Assembly: GCA_025449645.1 (NCBI GenBank)
Contig: JANWIY010000048.1
Coordinates: forward strand, 1 to 46,201
Reading direction: 5' to 3'
Length of the DNA stretch: 46,201 nucleotides
Source of the DNA: Chitinophagaceae bacterium
GTDB lineage: Bacteria; Bacteroidota; Bacteroidia; Chitinophagales; Chitinophagaceae
The notes under the pieces are model-generated. The model was not told the origin of the DNA. It ran no database searches and saw nothing but the letters and a program-made list of their open reading frames with translations. Position 1 is the stretch's first letter. Each line of letters begins with the position of its first letter. Below are positions 17,716 through 25,031 of the stretch, piece after piece. The translations under genes were made by a program, and so were the position numbers.

Positions 17716-18366
17716 ATGCCTTTATACGTTCTGGATAAGGATTTAATATTCCCTCCTGCCGAACTTGCGGACGAAGACGGACTTTTGGCCATAGGCGGTG
17801 ACCTTTCTGTGGAAAGGTTGCTGGAGGCTTATCGTCATGGAATTTTCCCATGGTATGAGAACAACTATATTCTATGGTGGTGTCCGCATCCACGGTTTGT
17901 ATTGTTTCCAGGCGAACTCAAAATAAGTAATAGCATGAAGCAGGTATTGAAGAAGGAGGAATTTGAATTCCGCATCAACAGTAATTTCATTGGCGTGATC
18001 AGTCAATGCAAAAGTATTTCCCGGCGCGGCCAGGAAGGCACCTGGATTACGGAAGATATGCGGAACGCATATATAAACCTTCATCTGCGGGGCTACGCGC
18101 ATAGCGCTGAAGCCTGGAAGGATGGAGAACTTGCGGGCGGCCTTTACGGCATCCGTATGGGAAATCTTTTTTTTGGCGAAAGCATGTTCAGCAAAGTGAG
18201 CAATGCAAGCAAATTCGCATTTATCAAATTCGTTCAGCAATTAGAATCCGAGGGTGCTGAGTTGATCGATTGCCAGGTTTACACTGCACACCTGGAAAGC
18301 CTTGGAGCGAGGATGATTCCGCGGGAAGAGTTTTTGAAATATGTGGAAGCGTTGAGGAAAAGTTGA
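17716..18366 (+). CDS. aat: leucyl/phenylalanyl-tRNA--protein transferase Aat
   Basis: Aat transfers Leu or Phe from aminoacyl-tRNA to N-terminal Arg or Lys of proteins, marking them for ClpS and ClpAP. The 216-residue length is normal. Seen are FPPAELADEDGLLAIGGDL, AYRHGIFPWYE, WWCPHPRFVLFP, the GTWITEDMRNAY segment, and GGLYGIRMGNLFFGESMFS, all characteristic. It follows clpS by 45 bases. The TGA at 18364-18366 belongs to the first unit of a GTTGATG repeat element, and the last residues (LRKS) border that element. Confidence 0.95.
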   Translation: MPLYVLDKDLIFPPAELADEDGLLAIGGDLSVERLLEAYRHGIFPWYENNYILWWCPHPRFVLFPGELKISNSMKQVLKKEEFEFRINSNFIGVISQCKSISRRGQEGTWITEDMRNAYINLHLRGYAHSAEAWKDGELAGGLYGIRMGNLFFGESMFSKVSNASKFAFIKFVQQLESEGAELIDCQVYTAHLESLGARMIPREEFLKYVEALRKS

Positions 18367-18446
18367 TGGTTGATAGTAGATGGTTGATGGAATTTATGTT
18401 TGAATTCGAGCATGGGAGAGTCATCAACCATCAACTATCAACCATT
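18358..18446. repeat. palindromic GTTGATG element, copy 1
   Basis: The left arm is four heptamers of GTTGATG type, the right arm is the reverse complement (CATCAAC type), and between them lies a core with TTGAATTCG and CATGGGAG. Copy 2 (23303-23385) shares both arms and this core. The left arm provides the aat stop codon, and the right arm, read leftward, provides the stop (18438-18440) of the convergent exonuclease gene. A long hairpin here could serve as a terminator for both strands. Confidence 0.9.
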
Positions 18447-19832
18447 AATAATTACACCCTGACCCTCATAATAAAGCCGCTTCCCCGGCCACTTCTCAGC
18501 ATACTGATAAACGAGACCCCGCATATAATCATTTTCAGGATATTTTGTAAGATGTTCTTTCAGCAATTCCATACTGCTTATTTGAATTTCTTTATCGAGA
18601 TATCCCATGCCATATAGCTGGCCATTTTCTATAATCACGTAGCTGTCTTCTGTGGCATTTCTCCCTTTGTCCCGGATGACAAAAGAAGGCAGCATTTTAT
18701 TTAAAGAATCCAGCGCCTGCTGAACACGGTGATTGTAGGTGTAAGGATCTTCCTTCTGCAGGCATGCACCCGAACAGTATTGGTCCCGGACCCCGTCGCA
18801 GGGCCCTTCTCCCTGTTGAATAAAGCAAAGCCTGGCACAAAGCCGGAACTGCTGAACGAGCCTGCTGATCAGCTGCCATCCTTCGAAAATCCCATTAAAA
18901 TTATAATGGGAATGAAGATGAGGTCTTTTCTTTTCAATAGTGATGCGCGTGTATCCATTACGGTCCTCATAAGTATATAGTCCGAAGGACTGCTCAAATC
19001 GCTTCAGACTGGAGTTGTATTTGGGCCAGAGACGCTTGATTTCCACGCATTCGAAAAGAAAAGCCATCAGTTCAGTACCTGATTCCTGCCAGCTGACGGA
19101 AAAAATATTGCGGAGGAATTCCTGTTTGCGAAGCCCGGGATGGTTATTTGAGAAATGGCTGCAAACCCGGCTACGCAGGTTTTTTGCCTTACCTACATAG
19201 ATCACCTTTCCCTTCTGGTCATGGAAATAATATACACCGGAGGTATAGGGAAGGGAGGCGATCTGTTCCCCGGGCAGATTCGGAGGAAGGTATTGCTCCC
19301 TGCCCCTTCCCTGAAGCATATGCTGTACATGACCCTGGGAATCGCGCATTAAGATTCGCTCAAAAAGTTTCAAAGTGGCATCGGCATCACCTCCGGCACG
19401 ATGCCGGTTTTCCAGCGGGATACCAAGTTCCCGGCATAATTTCCCCAGACTGTACCCCGGCAGGCCCGGAAATACTTTCCGGCTAAGCCGAACGGTACAT
19501 AGCTTTTTAACCTGGAAGGCGAAACCGGCAGCTTCCAGATGAAACTTTATAAAGGAATAATCGAAATTCACATTGTGGGCAATGAAAACGGCGTCCTTAA
19601 GCAATCCATATACCCGCCCGGCGACCTCGGAAAATAGCGGGGCTTCCGCTGTCATCCCCTCATGAATTCCGGTAAGCACCTGGATATACCGTGGGATGGG
19701 CATTTGGGGATTCACCAGGCTTTCAAAACGATCCACGATCTTATTTCCATCGAAAAGCACAATAGCCAATTCAGTGATGCCGTTATTAGCGGCGTAACTG
19801 CCCGTTGTTTCAATATCTACAATCGCATACAT
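18438..19832 (-). CDS. DEDDh exonuclease fused to GIY-YIG nuclease domain
   Basis: The first 165 residues are a DnaQ-like 3'-5' exonuclease with all acidic residues visible: Asp6 and Glu8 (DIETTG), Asp91 (HNVNFDYSF), His144 and Asp149 (HRAGGDADATL). From about residue 195 follows a GIY-YIG domain like the UvrC/Cho N-terminus (SGVYYFHDQKGKVIYVGKAK, then NLRSRVCSHF). The remaining 200 residues resemble no domain I can name but hold a cysteine cluster (CARLCFI and CDGVRDQYCSGACLQ, about 340-365). Similar fusions occur in Bacteroidota and actinobacteria, where a DNA repair role is presumed. The stop codon is donated by a repeat element. Confidence 0.88.
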   Translation of the reverse strand: MYAIVDIETTGSYAANNGITELAIVLFDGNKIVDRFESLVNPQMPIPRYIQVLTGIHEGMTAEAPLFSEVAGRVYGLLKDAVFIAHNVNFDYSFIKFHLEAAGFAFQVKKLCTVRLSRKVFPGLPGYSLGKLCRELGIPLENRHRAGGDADATLKLFERILMRDSQGHVQHMLQGRGREQYLPPNLPGEQIASLPYTSGVYYFHDQKGKVIYVGKAKNLRSRVCSHFSNNHPGLRKQEFLRNIFSVSWQESGTELMAFLFECVEIKRLWPKYNSSLKRFEQSFGLYTYEDRNGYTRITIEKKRPHLHSHYNFNGIFEGWQLISRLVQQFRLCARLCFIQQGEGPCDGVRDQYCSGACLQKEDPYTYNHRVQQALDSLNKMLPSFVIRDKGRNATEDSYVIIENGQLYGMGYLDKEIQISSMELLKEHLTKYPENDYMRGLVYQYAEKWPGKRLYYEGQGVIING

Positions 19833-19923
19833 AACCGGTAGTCTCCAATGCCAGATTTGCTAATAAAGTTAGGAATAATCACCCTTCAGTTACCAATTCA
19901 TTCTTCCGTTTTTTTGATATTGT

Positions 19924-19943
19924 TTGATTCGTACCCTTTGAAA
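19924..19943 (+). promoter_or_regulatory. upstream block, copy 1 (TTGATTCGTACCCTTTGAAA)
   Basis: This 20-base block lies 52 bases before the first small ORF and recurs with two inserted bases at 20321-20342 before the second. A shorter TGATTCGTAC also occurs at 20294-20303. The TAnnnTTTG spacing is one or two bases longer than the usual -7 element, so it is either a variant promoter or a regulator site. Confidence 0.5.
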
Positions 19944-19995
19944 GCACCCTGAAATCTATCCTTATGTTAATATTTCACCTTTTAAATTCATCTCC

Positions 19996-20109
19996 ATGAA
20001 ACACATGCACGCTATTCATGTAGGGGAAGAAACGACATTGGCCGCCATTATTGCGGTCCTGTACTTCTGCTCCATCATGCTATTTGCCTATGTCTTTACC
20101 CTTACATGA
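19996..20109 (+). CDS. 37-residue single-helix membrane peptide, copy 1
   Basis: ATG 19996 opens a 37-codon ORF ending in TGA. The product has a short polar head (MKHMHAIHVGEET) and one hydrophobic helix (about 15-36, ending FAYVFTLT), so it is probably a small inner-membrane protein. It is related to the peptide at 20386: both are 37 residues, both carry H-(V/L)-G-E before the helix, and ML-x-x-Y at residues 28-32. A matching upstream block precedes each and a terminator follows each. I know no named family with this signature. The function is unknown; small single-helix proteins often attach to larger membrane complexes such as terminal oxidases, but nothing here shows that. Confidence 0.6.
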   Translation: MKHMHAIHVGEETTLAAIIAVLYFCSIMLFAYVFTLT

Positions 20110-20132
20110 ACCAAGCTTCTCAACGATCCGTT

Positions 20133-20165
20133 AACTCTGGCCAGCCGCCGGAGTTTTCCTTTTTA
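20133..20165 (+). terminator. terminator after small peptide 1
   Basis: AACTCTGG (20133-20140) pairs with CCGGAGTT (20148-20155), with one T-G pair, and is followed by a T-rich run TTTTCCTTTTTA. Confidence 0.65.
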
Positions 20166-20320
20166 TTGGGGAAATATGGGGAAATTATTGCAAATTTTTC
20201 TTTGCAAACACTAGCACTGCTCAGAAAAACGATTTATATTTGTTTTGGTGTTATGGTCTGCCTGCCGTAATATTTATTCCAATGGCACCCTCCTGATTCG
20301 TACGAGAAACCTACCCTGCG

Positions 20321-20342
20321 TTGATTCGGTATCCCTTTGAAA
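20321..20342 (+). promoter_or_regulatory. upstream block, copy 2 (TTGATTCGGTATCCCTTTGAAA)
   Basis: This is the second copy of the block at 19924-19943, differing by two inserted bases, 43 bases before the second small ORF. Confidence 0.5.
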
Positions 20343-20385
20343 CAAATGTTTTTAATCAACATGATTCATCTTAAATTTTTCATTT

Positions 20386-20499
20386 ATGAAAAAGATACTG
20401 CATTCGTTTCACCTGGGAGAAAATGTGAAGACGGCATTATTTGCCTTCGGTTTTCTTGCACTGGTCATGCTGCTTTCTTACTTGTATTGGTTTGCTTGA
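20386..20499 (+). CDS. 37-residue single-helix membrane peptide, copy 2
   Basis: ATG 20386 begins a 37-codon ORF ending in TGA (20497-20499). The product is MKKILHSFHLGENVK followed by one hydrophobic helix (about 16-36) ending YLYWFA. It aligns with the first peptide with a one-residue offset in the head: HLGE against HVGE, and MLLSY against MLFAY. The presence of two diverged copies that keep length, charge layout and flanking signals argues that both are translated. A perfect terminator follows. Function unknown. Confidence 0.6.
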   Translation: MKKILHSFHLGENVKTALFAFGFLALVMLLSYLYWFA

Positions 20500-20571
20500 T
20501 AAGTACACCACTCACTTTCTGACCCTGAAATTATTTCTCATTTGGGAGTAATTAAGTTTTATTCCCTTGCT

Positions 20572-20598
20572 AAGTTTCCCATTGCGGAAACTTTTTTT
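20572..20598 (+). terminator. Rho-independent terminator after small peptide 2
   Basis: AAGTTTCC (20572-20579) and GGAAACTT (20586-20593) form a perfect 8-bp stem with the loop CATTGC, followed by seven T in total. Confidence 0.88.
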
Positions 20599-20634
20599 AT
20601 TTGGTCACTTAGGCATCTTCGTCCGGTGATTAAT

Positions 20635-20642
20635 TAACTTTG
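20635..20642 (+). promoter_or_regulatory. -7 promoter element TAACTTTG for valS
   Basis: TAACTTTGC matches the Bacteroidota consensus. The start of transcription is expected near 20649, leaving a leader of about 17 bases before the valS ATG at 20666. Confidence 0.6.
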
Positions 20643-20665
20643 CAATCCTTCAAAAAGGTCCTGGG

Positions 20666-23311
20666 ATGGAATTGACCAAACATTATGATCCTGCTGCCAC
20701 GGAATCTAAGTGGTATGCCCACTGGAACGGCTTAGGATATTTCAACAGCATTCCGGATAACCGTAAACCGTTTACTGTCGTCATTCCTCCTCCCAATGTA
20801 ACGGGCGTGCTCCATATGGGACATACGCTGAACGAAACCGTTCAGGATATCCTCGTGCGGCGGGCCCGCATGAGCGGTTTTAATGCATGCTGGGTTCCTG
20901 GAAGCGACCATGCTTCCATTGCCACAGAGGCCAGGGTAGTGGCCATGCTCAGGGAAAAAGGCATTGACAAGAACAGTCTTTCCCGCGAAGAATTCCTCAA
21001 ATATGCATACGAGTGGAAGGAAACCTATGGTAATATTATTTATGGTCAGATCGCCAAACTCGGATGCAGCGTTGACTGGAACAGGACCAACTTTACCATG
21101 GATGACCATTATTACAAGGCAGTCATTTCGGTTTTCGTAGATCTTTACCGGAAAAAACTGATCTACCGGGGCGCCCGCATGATCCATTGGGATCCGTCTG
21201 CCAGAACGGCCCTGAGTGATGAAGAAGTGGAATACCGGGAAGTGGAAGGCACACTCTATTTCATCAAATATCCGATCGTAGGAACTGCCGAATTCATAAC
21301 AGTCGCCACCCAGCGCCCCGAGACTATCATGGGCGACACAGCCGTTTGCGCAAATCCGGAGGATTCACGATATCATCATCTAAAAGGCAAAAAGATTCTT
21401 ATTCCATTGGTAAACAGGCAAGTACCAATGATATTTGACGATTATATTGATACCCAATTCGGCACCGGGGCATTAAAAGTGACTCCCGCACATGATATTA
21501 ACGACTATACGCTGGGCCTGAAGCATGGATTGCAGGTGATCGATACGCTGAATGAAGATGGCACCCTCTCTCCTGCCGCAGAAATATTCGTGGGCATGGA
21601 CCGTTTTGAAGCGCGCAAAAAAGTGGTAGAAAGACTGCGAAATGAAGGATTCCTCCTGAAGGAAGAAGCCTATCTCACTCGGGTTGGCTATTCCCAAAGA
21701 TCGCATGCTGTTGTAGAACCCCGCATTTCCACCCAGTGGTTCGTCAAAATGAAGCCGCTGGCAGGACCAGCACTCGAACAAGTTTTATCAGGAGAAATCC
21801 GGATCCATCCGGGAGAAAAATTCCTTGCAACTTATAAATACTGGCTGGAAAATGTAAAAGACTGGTGCATATCCAGGCAACTCTGGTGGGGCCAGCGCAT
21901 TCCCGCCTGGTACGACAGTAAAAAAAGATTTGTTGTCGCTGAAAATGAGGAGACGGCAATAACAGCATACAGACAGGAATTCGGGGGATTACAGGAAGGA
22001 GAGATTCTAACGCAGGACGAAGACGTGCTTGATACCTGGTTTTCGTCCTGGATTTGGCCCATGGAGGTATTCCGGGGTATAACGGAGCCGGACAACCGGG
22101 AATTCAGGTATTATTATCCTGGTTCGGTGCTGGTGACCGGGCAGGACATTATTTTTTTCTGGGTGGCCCGAATGATCATGGCCGGGATGGAATATGAAAA
22201 TGAAAAACCATTCTCCGATGTGTATTTCACCGGGATGGTAAGAGATAAATTTGGCCGCAAGATGAGCAAGAGTTTGGGAAATTCGCCCGAACTTTTAAAA
22301 CTCATTGAGAAATATGGCGCAGATGCCGTTCGGTTTGGTATCATGATCTCTTCCCCCGCCGGCAACGATCTTTTGTTTGATGAAGCTGGAATGGAGCAAG
22401 GAAGGAATTTTAATAATAAGCTTTGGAACGCGCTGAAACTTGTGAGGGGATGGAGTTCGAGACAAGCTGAAATGGCTGGCAAGATTGAAGACCCAGAAAT
22501 GAATTTTGCCGTCACATGGTTTGAGAACAGGCTTAACCAGGGTAAGAATGAAATTCAACAATTGATTTCGTCCTTTAAACTCAGTGAAGCCTTAAAAAAT
22601 CTCTATTCGCTGATATGGGATGATTTCTGTAGTTGGTATCTCGAATGGGTAAAGCCCGGATATGAGCAACCAATACCACCGACTATTTATGCAAAAACGA
22701 TTTCATTTTTTGAAGAACTCCTCCAGTGGCTGCATCCATTTATGCCGTTTGTAACGGAAGAAGCTTACCATCTGCTGAAGGATCGCAAGCCGGGTGACGA
22801 TCTCTGTATTAAACAATTCGGTTCCCCCGGGGAGGCGGATTCGAAAATACTTATGACAGGTGAGCGCCTTCGTTCACTGCTTGCAGCAGGTCGTGAGTTT
22901 CGGCAACAACATCATCTGAAAAACATCGAGCCCATTAACCGGATTGTTTTATCCGTAGAGATATTTGGAAACAATCAGAGTCTTTATACCATTATCCGCA
23001 GGCAGCTCAACGCTTCTGTTATTGATTTCAAAACAAATGAACCGGGAAACGATCAGCCGATACATTTGATTCCATTCATGGGTCATCAGATCGGCTTCCA
23101 AACGGGAAAAAAGGTTGATGTGGTAAAACACCGGAAGAACCTTGAAGAAGAACTAAGCTACTATCTGGGATTTCTCGAAAGCCTCAACAAGAAATTATCC
23201 AATGAACGGTTCATGCACAACGCCAGGCCCGAAGTAGTGGCGCTGGAGAAAAAGAAAAAAGAGGATACGGAGGAGAAGATTGCAGCGATTAAGCTTACAC
23301 TTAAAAGTTGA
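20666..23311 (+). CDS. valS: valyl-tRNA synthetase
   Basis: ValRS charges tRNA-Val in the cytoplasm. The 881-residue protein is a class I synthetase with the HIGH-type motif HMGH at 50-53 (PPPNVTGVLHMGH), an editing domain with ATQRPETIMGDTAV, the WCISRQLWWGQRIPAW segment, the KMSKS signature at 532-536, the anticodon-binding helical domain, and a C-terminal coiled coil (about 815-880). Its length is typical for the phylum. It is transcribed from its own promoter right after the small-peptide units. Its TGA lies in the first heptamer of the second GTTGATG element. Confidence 0.97.
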   Translation: MELTKHYDPAATESKWYAHWNGLGYFNSIPDNRKPFTVVIPPPNVTGVLHMGHTLNETVQDILVRRARMSGFNACWVPGSDHASIATEARVVAMLREKGIDKNSLSREEFLKYAYEWKETYGNIIYGQIAKLGCSVDWNRTNFTMDDHYYKAVISVFVDLYRKKLIYRGARMIHWDPSARTALSDEEVEYREVEGTLYFIKYPIVGTAEFITVATQRPETIMGDTAVCANPEDSRYHHLKGKKILIPLVNRQVPMIFDDYIDTQFGTGALKVTPAHDINDYTLGLKHGLQVIDTLNEDGTLSPAAEIFVGMDRFEARKKVVERLRNEGFLLKEEAYLTRVGYSQRSHAVVEPRISTQWFVKMKPLAGPALEQVLSGEIRIHPGEKFLATYKYWLENVKDWCISRQLWWGQRIPAWYDSKKRFVVAENEETAITAYRQEFGGLQEGEILTQDEDVLDTWFSSWIWPMEVFRGITEPDNREFRYYYPGSVLVTGQDIIFFWVARMIMAGMEYENEKPFSDVYFTGMVRDKFGRKMSKSLGNSPELLKLIEKYGADAVRFGIMISSPAGNDLLFDEAGMEQGRNFNNKLWNALKLVRGWSSRQAEMAGKIEDPEMNFAVTWFENRLNQGKNEIQQLISSFKLSEALKNLYSLIWDDFCSWYLEWVKPGYEQPIPPTIYAKTISFFEELLQWLHPFMPFVTEEAYHLLKDRKPGDDLCIKQFGSPGEADSKILMTGERLRSLLAAGREFRQQHHLKNIEPINRIVLSVEIFGNNQSLYTIIRRQLNASVIDFKTNEPGNDQPIHLIPFMGHQIGFQTGKKVDVVKHRKNLEEELSYYLGFLESLNKKLSNERFMHNARPEVVALEKKKKEDTEEKIAAIKLTLKS

Positions 23312-23385
23312 TGGTTGATAGTTGATGGTTGATGGACTTTAGGCTTGAATTCGCACATGGGAGCCATCAACCATCAACCATCAAC
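23303..23385. repeat. palindromic GTTGATG element, copy 2
   Basis: Four GTTGATG-type heptamers form the left arm, and CATCAAC-type heptamers (23364-23385) the right arm. The core has TTGAATTCG, two differing bases and CATGGGAG as in copy 1 at 18358-18446. The upstream junction, AAAAGTTGATGG, is the same in both copies and supplies the stop codon of the + strand gene each time (here valS). The convergent LEA-2 gene ends 16 bases beyond the right arm. Confidence 0.9.
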
Positions 23386-23400
23386 GAAAATGGCCATCAT

Positions 23401-23856
23401 TTAAAAATTGATATCAATTTTCTGCAGCTCCTCATAATGGACCGGAATAGTAAATCCTACTCCGCTTCTTTTCACTTTGACATTTCCCTCCAGGCGGATC
23501 CTGACCTGGTTATTATTCAGCAGCATTTGTATTGCGTTTCCAAGCAGTTGTCTTGGATTAAGACGGAGGTTGAGGGGAACCAGGAAGCTGTCTTTTTTAG
23601 GAATTAGAATAGTCGAATCCATAACATAATGATTGGCCAATTGATCGTTGAGATACAGGCTGATATCAGCCCGGTTCAATTGCATGTTAAACGGATTGGG
23701 GTTATAAAAAGCAAGATTTGTATGCAAGAAGGATTCATCCATACTGAATTTATCAATTCTCAGATCGCGGAAACCCAGGTATTCCGGCGCCACCGGTTTA
23801 GTACAGGAAAAAATAAGGAGGATCCCTAAGAAAAATAAAATAGAAGCCTTCATCAT
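23401..23856 (-). CDS. LEA type 2 (WHy-domain) lipoprotein
   Basis: The 151-residue protein starts with a lipoprotein signal (lipobox LIFSC, cysteine at about residue 18). The rest matches the LEA-2/WHy fold: an early strand LGFRDLRIDKFSM, then the characteristic LAFYNPNPFNMQLNRADISL, and VPLNLRLNPRQLLG. In bacteria these are small envelope proteins of unknown function that may bind lipids or other proteins. It faces valS across the palindromic element. Confidence 0.82.
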   Translation of the reverse strand: MMKASILFFLGILLIFSCTKPVAPEYLGFRDLRIDKFSMDESFLHTNLAFYNPNPFNMQLNRADISLYLNDQLANHYVMDSTILIPKKDSFLVPLNLRLNPRQLLGNAIQMLLNNNQVRIRLEGNVKVKRSGVGFTIPVHYEELQKIDINF

Positions 23857-23936
23857 TATTGCAATATAATACCTTTCTGCCTTGGAGGAAGGATAAAAGC
23901 CATTTGAATGTATTAATTTGCGGATGTCAGGCGTTG

Positions 23937-24033
23937 AGTTATGGGTTATGGATTATGAGTTATGGATTACCTGTGATAACCACATATTCACATTTTCACA
24001 TTTCCATTTTCAAATTCTCAAATTCTCAAACTT
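23937..24033. repeat. AGTTATG heptamers and TTCACATT-type repeats before the epimerase gene
   Basis: From 23937 to 23969 there are five heptamers of the type AGTTATG, GGTTATG, GATTATG. From about 23980 the sequence changes to units such as TTCACATT and TCAAATTC. The long frame that runs through here into the epimerase gene would encode only low-complexity sequence, so I treat it as non-coding. Confidence 0.75.
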
Positions 24034-24038
24034 TCCCC

Positions 24039-24914
24039 TTGCCCAACTTATTCCTGGAAAACGAATTGCTCAGAATTGAAGTTTCTTCTAAAGGAGCTGA
24101 ACTTCAGCGCATCCTGCATAAAGTAAATCAACTGGACTATCTGTGGGGTGCAGACCCGGCATTCTGGGCCCACCATTCGCCTGTGCTTTTTCCAATCGTA
24201 GGACAATTGAAAAACAATACTTATTATTATCAGGGAAAGTCATATCAAATGGGGCGGCACGGATTTGCGAGGAACATGGATTTTATTTCTGAAAAACAAT
24301 CAGCTTCAGAGCTCCAATTCCTGCTTCGCAGTAACACAGAAACAAAAAAAATTTACCCTTTCGATTTCGAATTCAGAATCCGGTATTTGCTTGATGGAGA
24401 TGAACTCAGCACGGAATACCTTGTTAAAAATACCGGGGCTTCTATCTTATTATTTTCTGTGGGCGGACACCCAGCATTCCGTATTCCCCTGGCGCCGGAT
24501 ACGGAGTATGCTGACTATTATCTGCGATTCGAAGAAAATGAAACACTTTCCCGCTGGCCTATTTCGTCCGAAGGATTGATTGAAACCCAGGCTATTCCAC
24601 TATTGAATGATACTGACCGCCTGAACCTCCTGAAACCTTTATTTTATCAGGATGCACTTGTTTTTAAGTATCCCGCTTCATCAGAAATATCTTTGCTTTC
24701 AGTCAAAACCAGCCATGGCATTAACCTTCAGATGGGCGAGTTTCCTTACCTGGGAATTTGGGCTGCTAAAAACGCTGATTTCGTTTGTGTCGAGCCCTGG
24801 TGCGGTATAGCAGACAGCGTGGACGGCAATCAGCAACTGGAAGCCAAGGAAGGTATAGAAAAAGCCAATCCCGGAAGCACATTCAACCGTCAGTGGCGGA
24901 TGAGATTTTTTTAA
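24039..24914 (+). CDS. aldose 1-epimerase family protein (LacX-like)
   Basis: The 291-residue product fits the galactose mutarotase-like fold that interconverts sugar anomers: LENELLRIEVSSKGAELQRI, the active-site HSPVLFPIVGQLKNN, GRHGFARNMDF, the histidine in SVGGHPAFRIPL, and the late FVCVEPWCGIAD. These are hallmarks of the LacX-like group, whose physiological sugar is uncertain. I chose the TTG at 24039, two or three residues before the first strand, since no ATG is near and the upstream frame crosses repeat sequence. The long frame from ATG 23859 is a less likely alternative. A MacB-type permease follows after 117 bases. Confidence 0.85.
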   Translation: MPNLFLENELLRIEVSSKGAELQRILHKVNQLDYLWGADPAFWAHHSPVLFPIVGQLKNNTYYYQGKSYQMGRHGFARNMDFISEKQSASELQFLLRSNTETKKIYPFDFEFRIRYLLDGDELSTEYLVKNTGASILLFSVGGHPAFRIPLAPDTEYADYYLRFEENETLSRWPISSEGLIETQAIPLLNDTDRLNLLKPLFYQDALVFKYPASSEISLLSVKTSHGINLQMGEFPYLGIWAAKNADFVCVEPWCGIADSVDGNQQLEAKEGIEKANPGSTFNRQWRMRFF

Positions 24915-25031
24915 CAGATGCCTTTGAATATGAGGATGAACGGCAGTGGGGTTTCCTGAAATTGTACGATATTTATAACCAAAACCAAGTATCTGTCACG
25001 TTACCTGAATATTATCTGGACCAGCCTGAAA

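Larger units (their letters stand above)
19833..20665. other. 833-base gap with two small-peptide units
   Basis: No conventional gene is annotated here. The stretch holds two small ORFs (19996-20109, 20386-20499), two similar upstream blocks, two terminators and the valS promoter, each listed separately. Part of the middle (about 20180-20240) is AT-rich with TTGCAAA inverted pairs and a TATATTTG at 20235-20242 that could be a further promoter. Confidence 0.6.

Noticed and set aside
20732..21187. 151-codon frame antisense to valS
   Set aside because: Shadow of a conserved synthetase domain.
23859..24038. ATG 23859 as start of the epimerase gene
   Set aside because: The added 60 residues are a translation of heptamer and TTCACATT repeats; the fold begins at about 24050.
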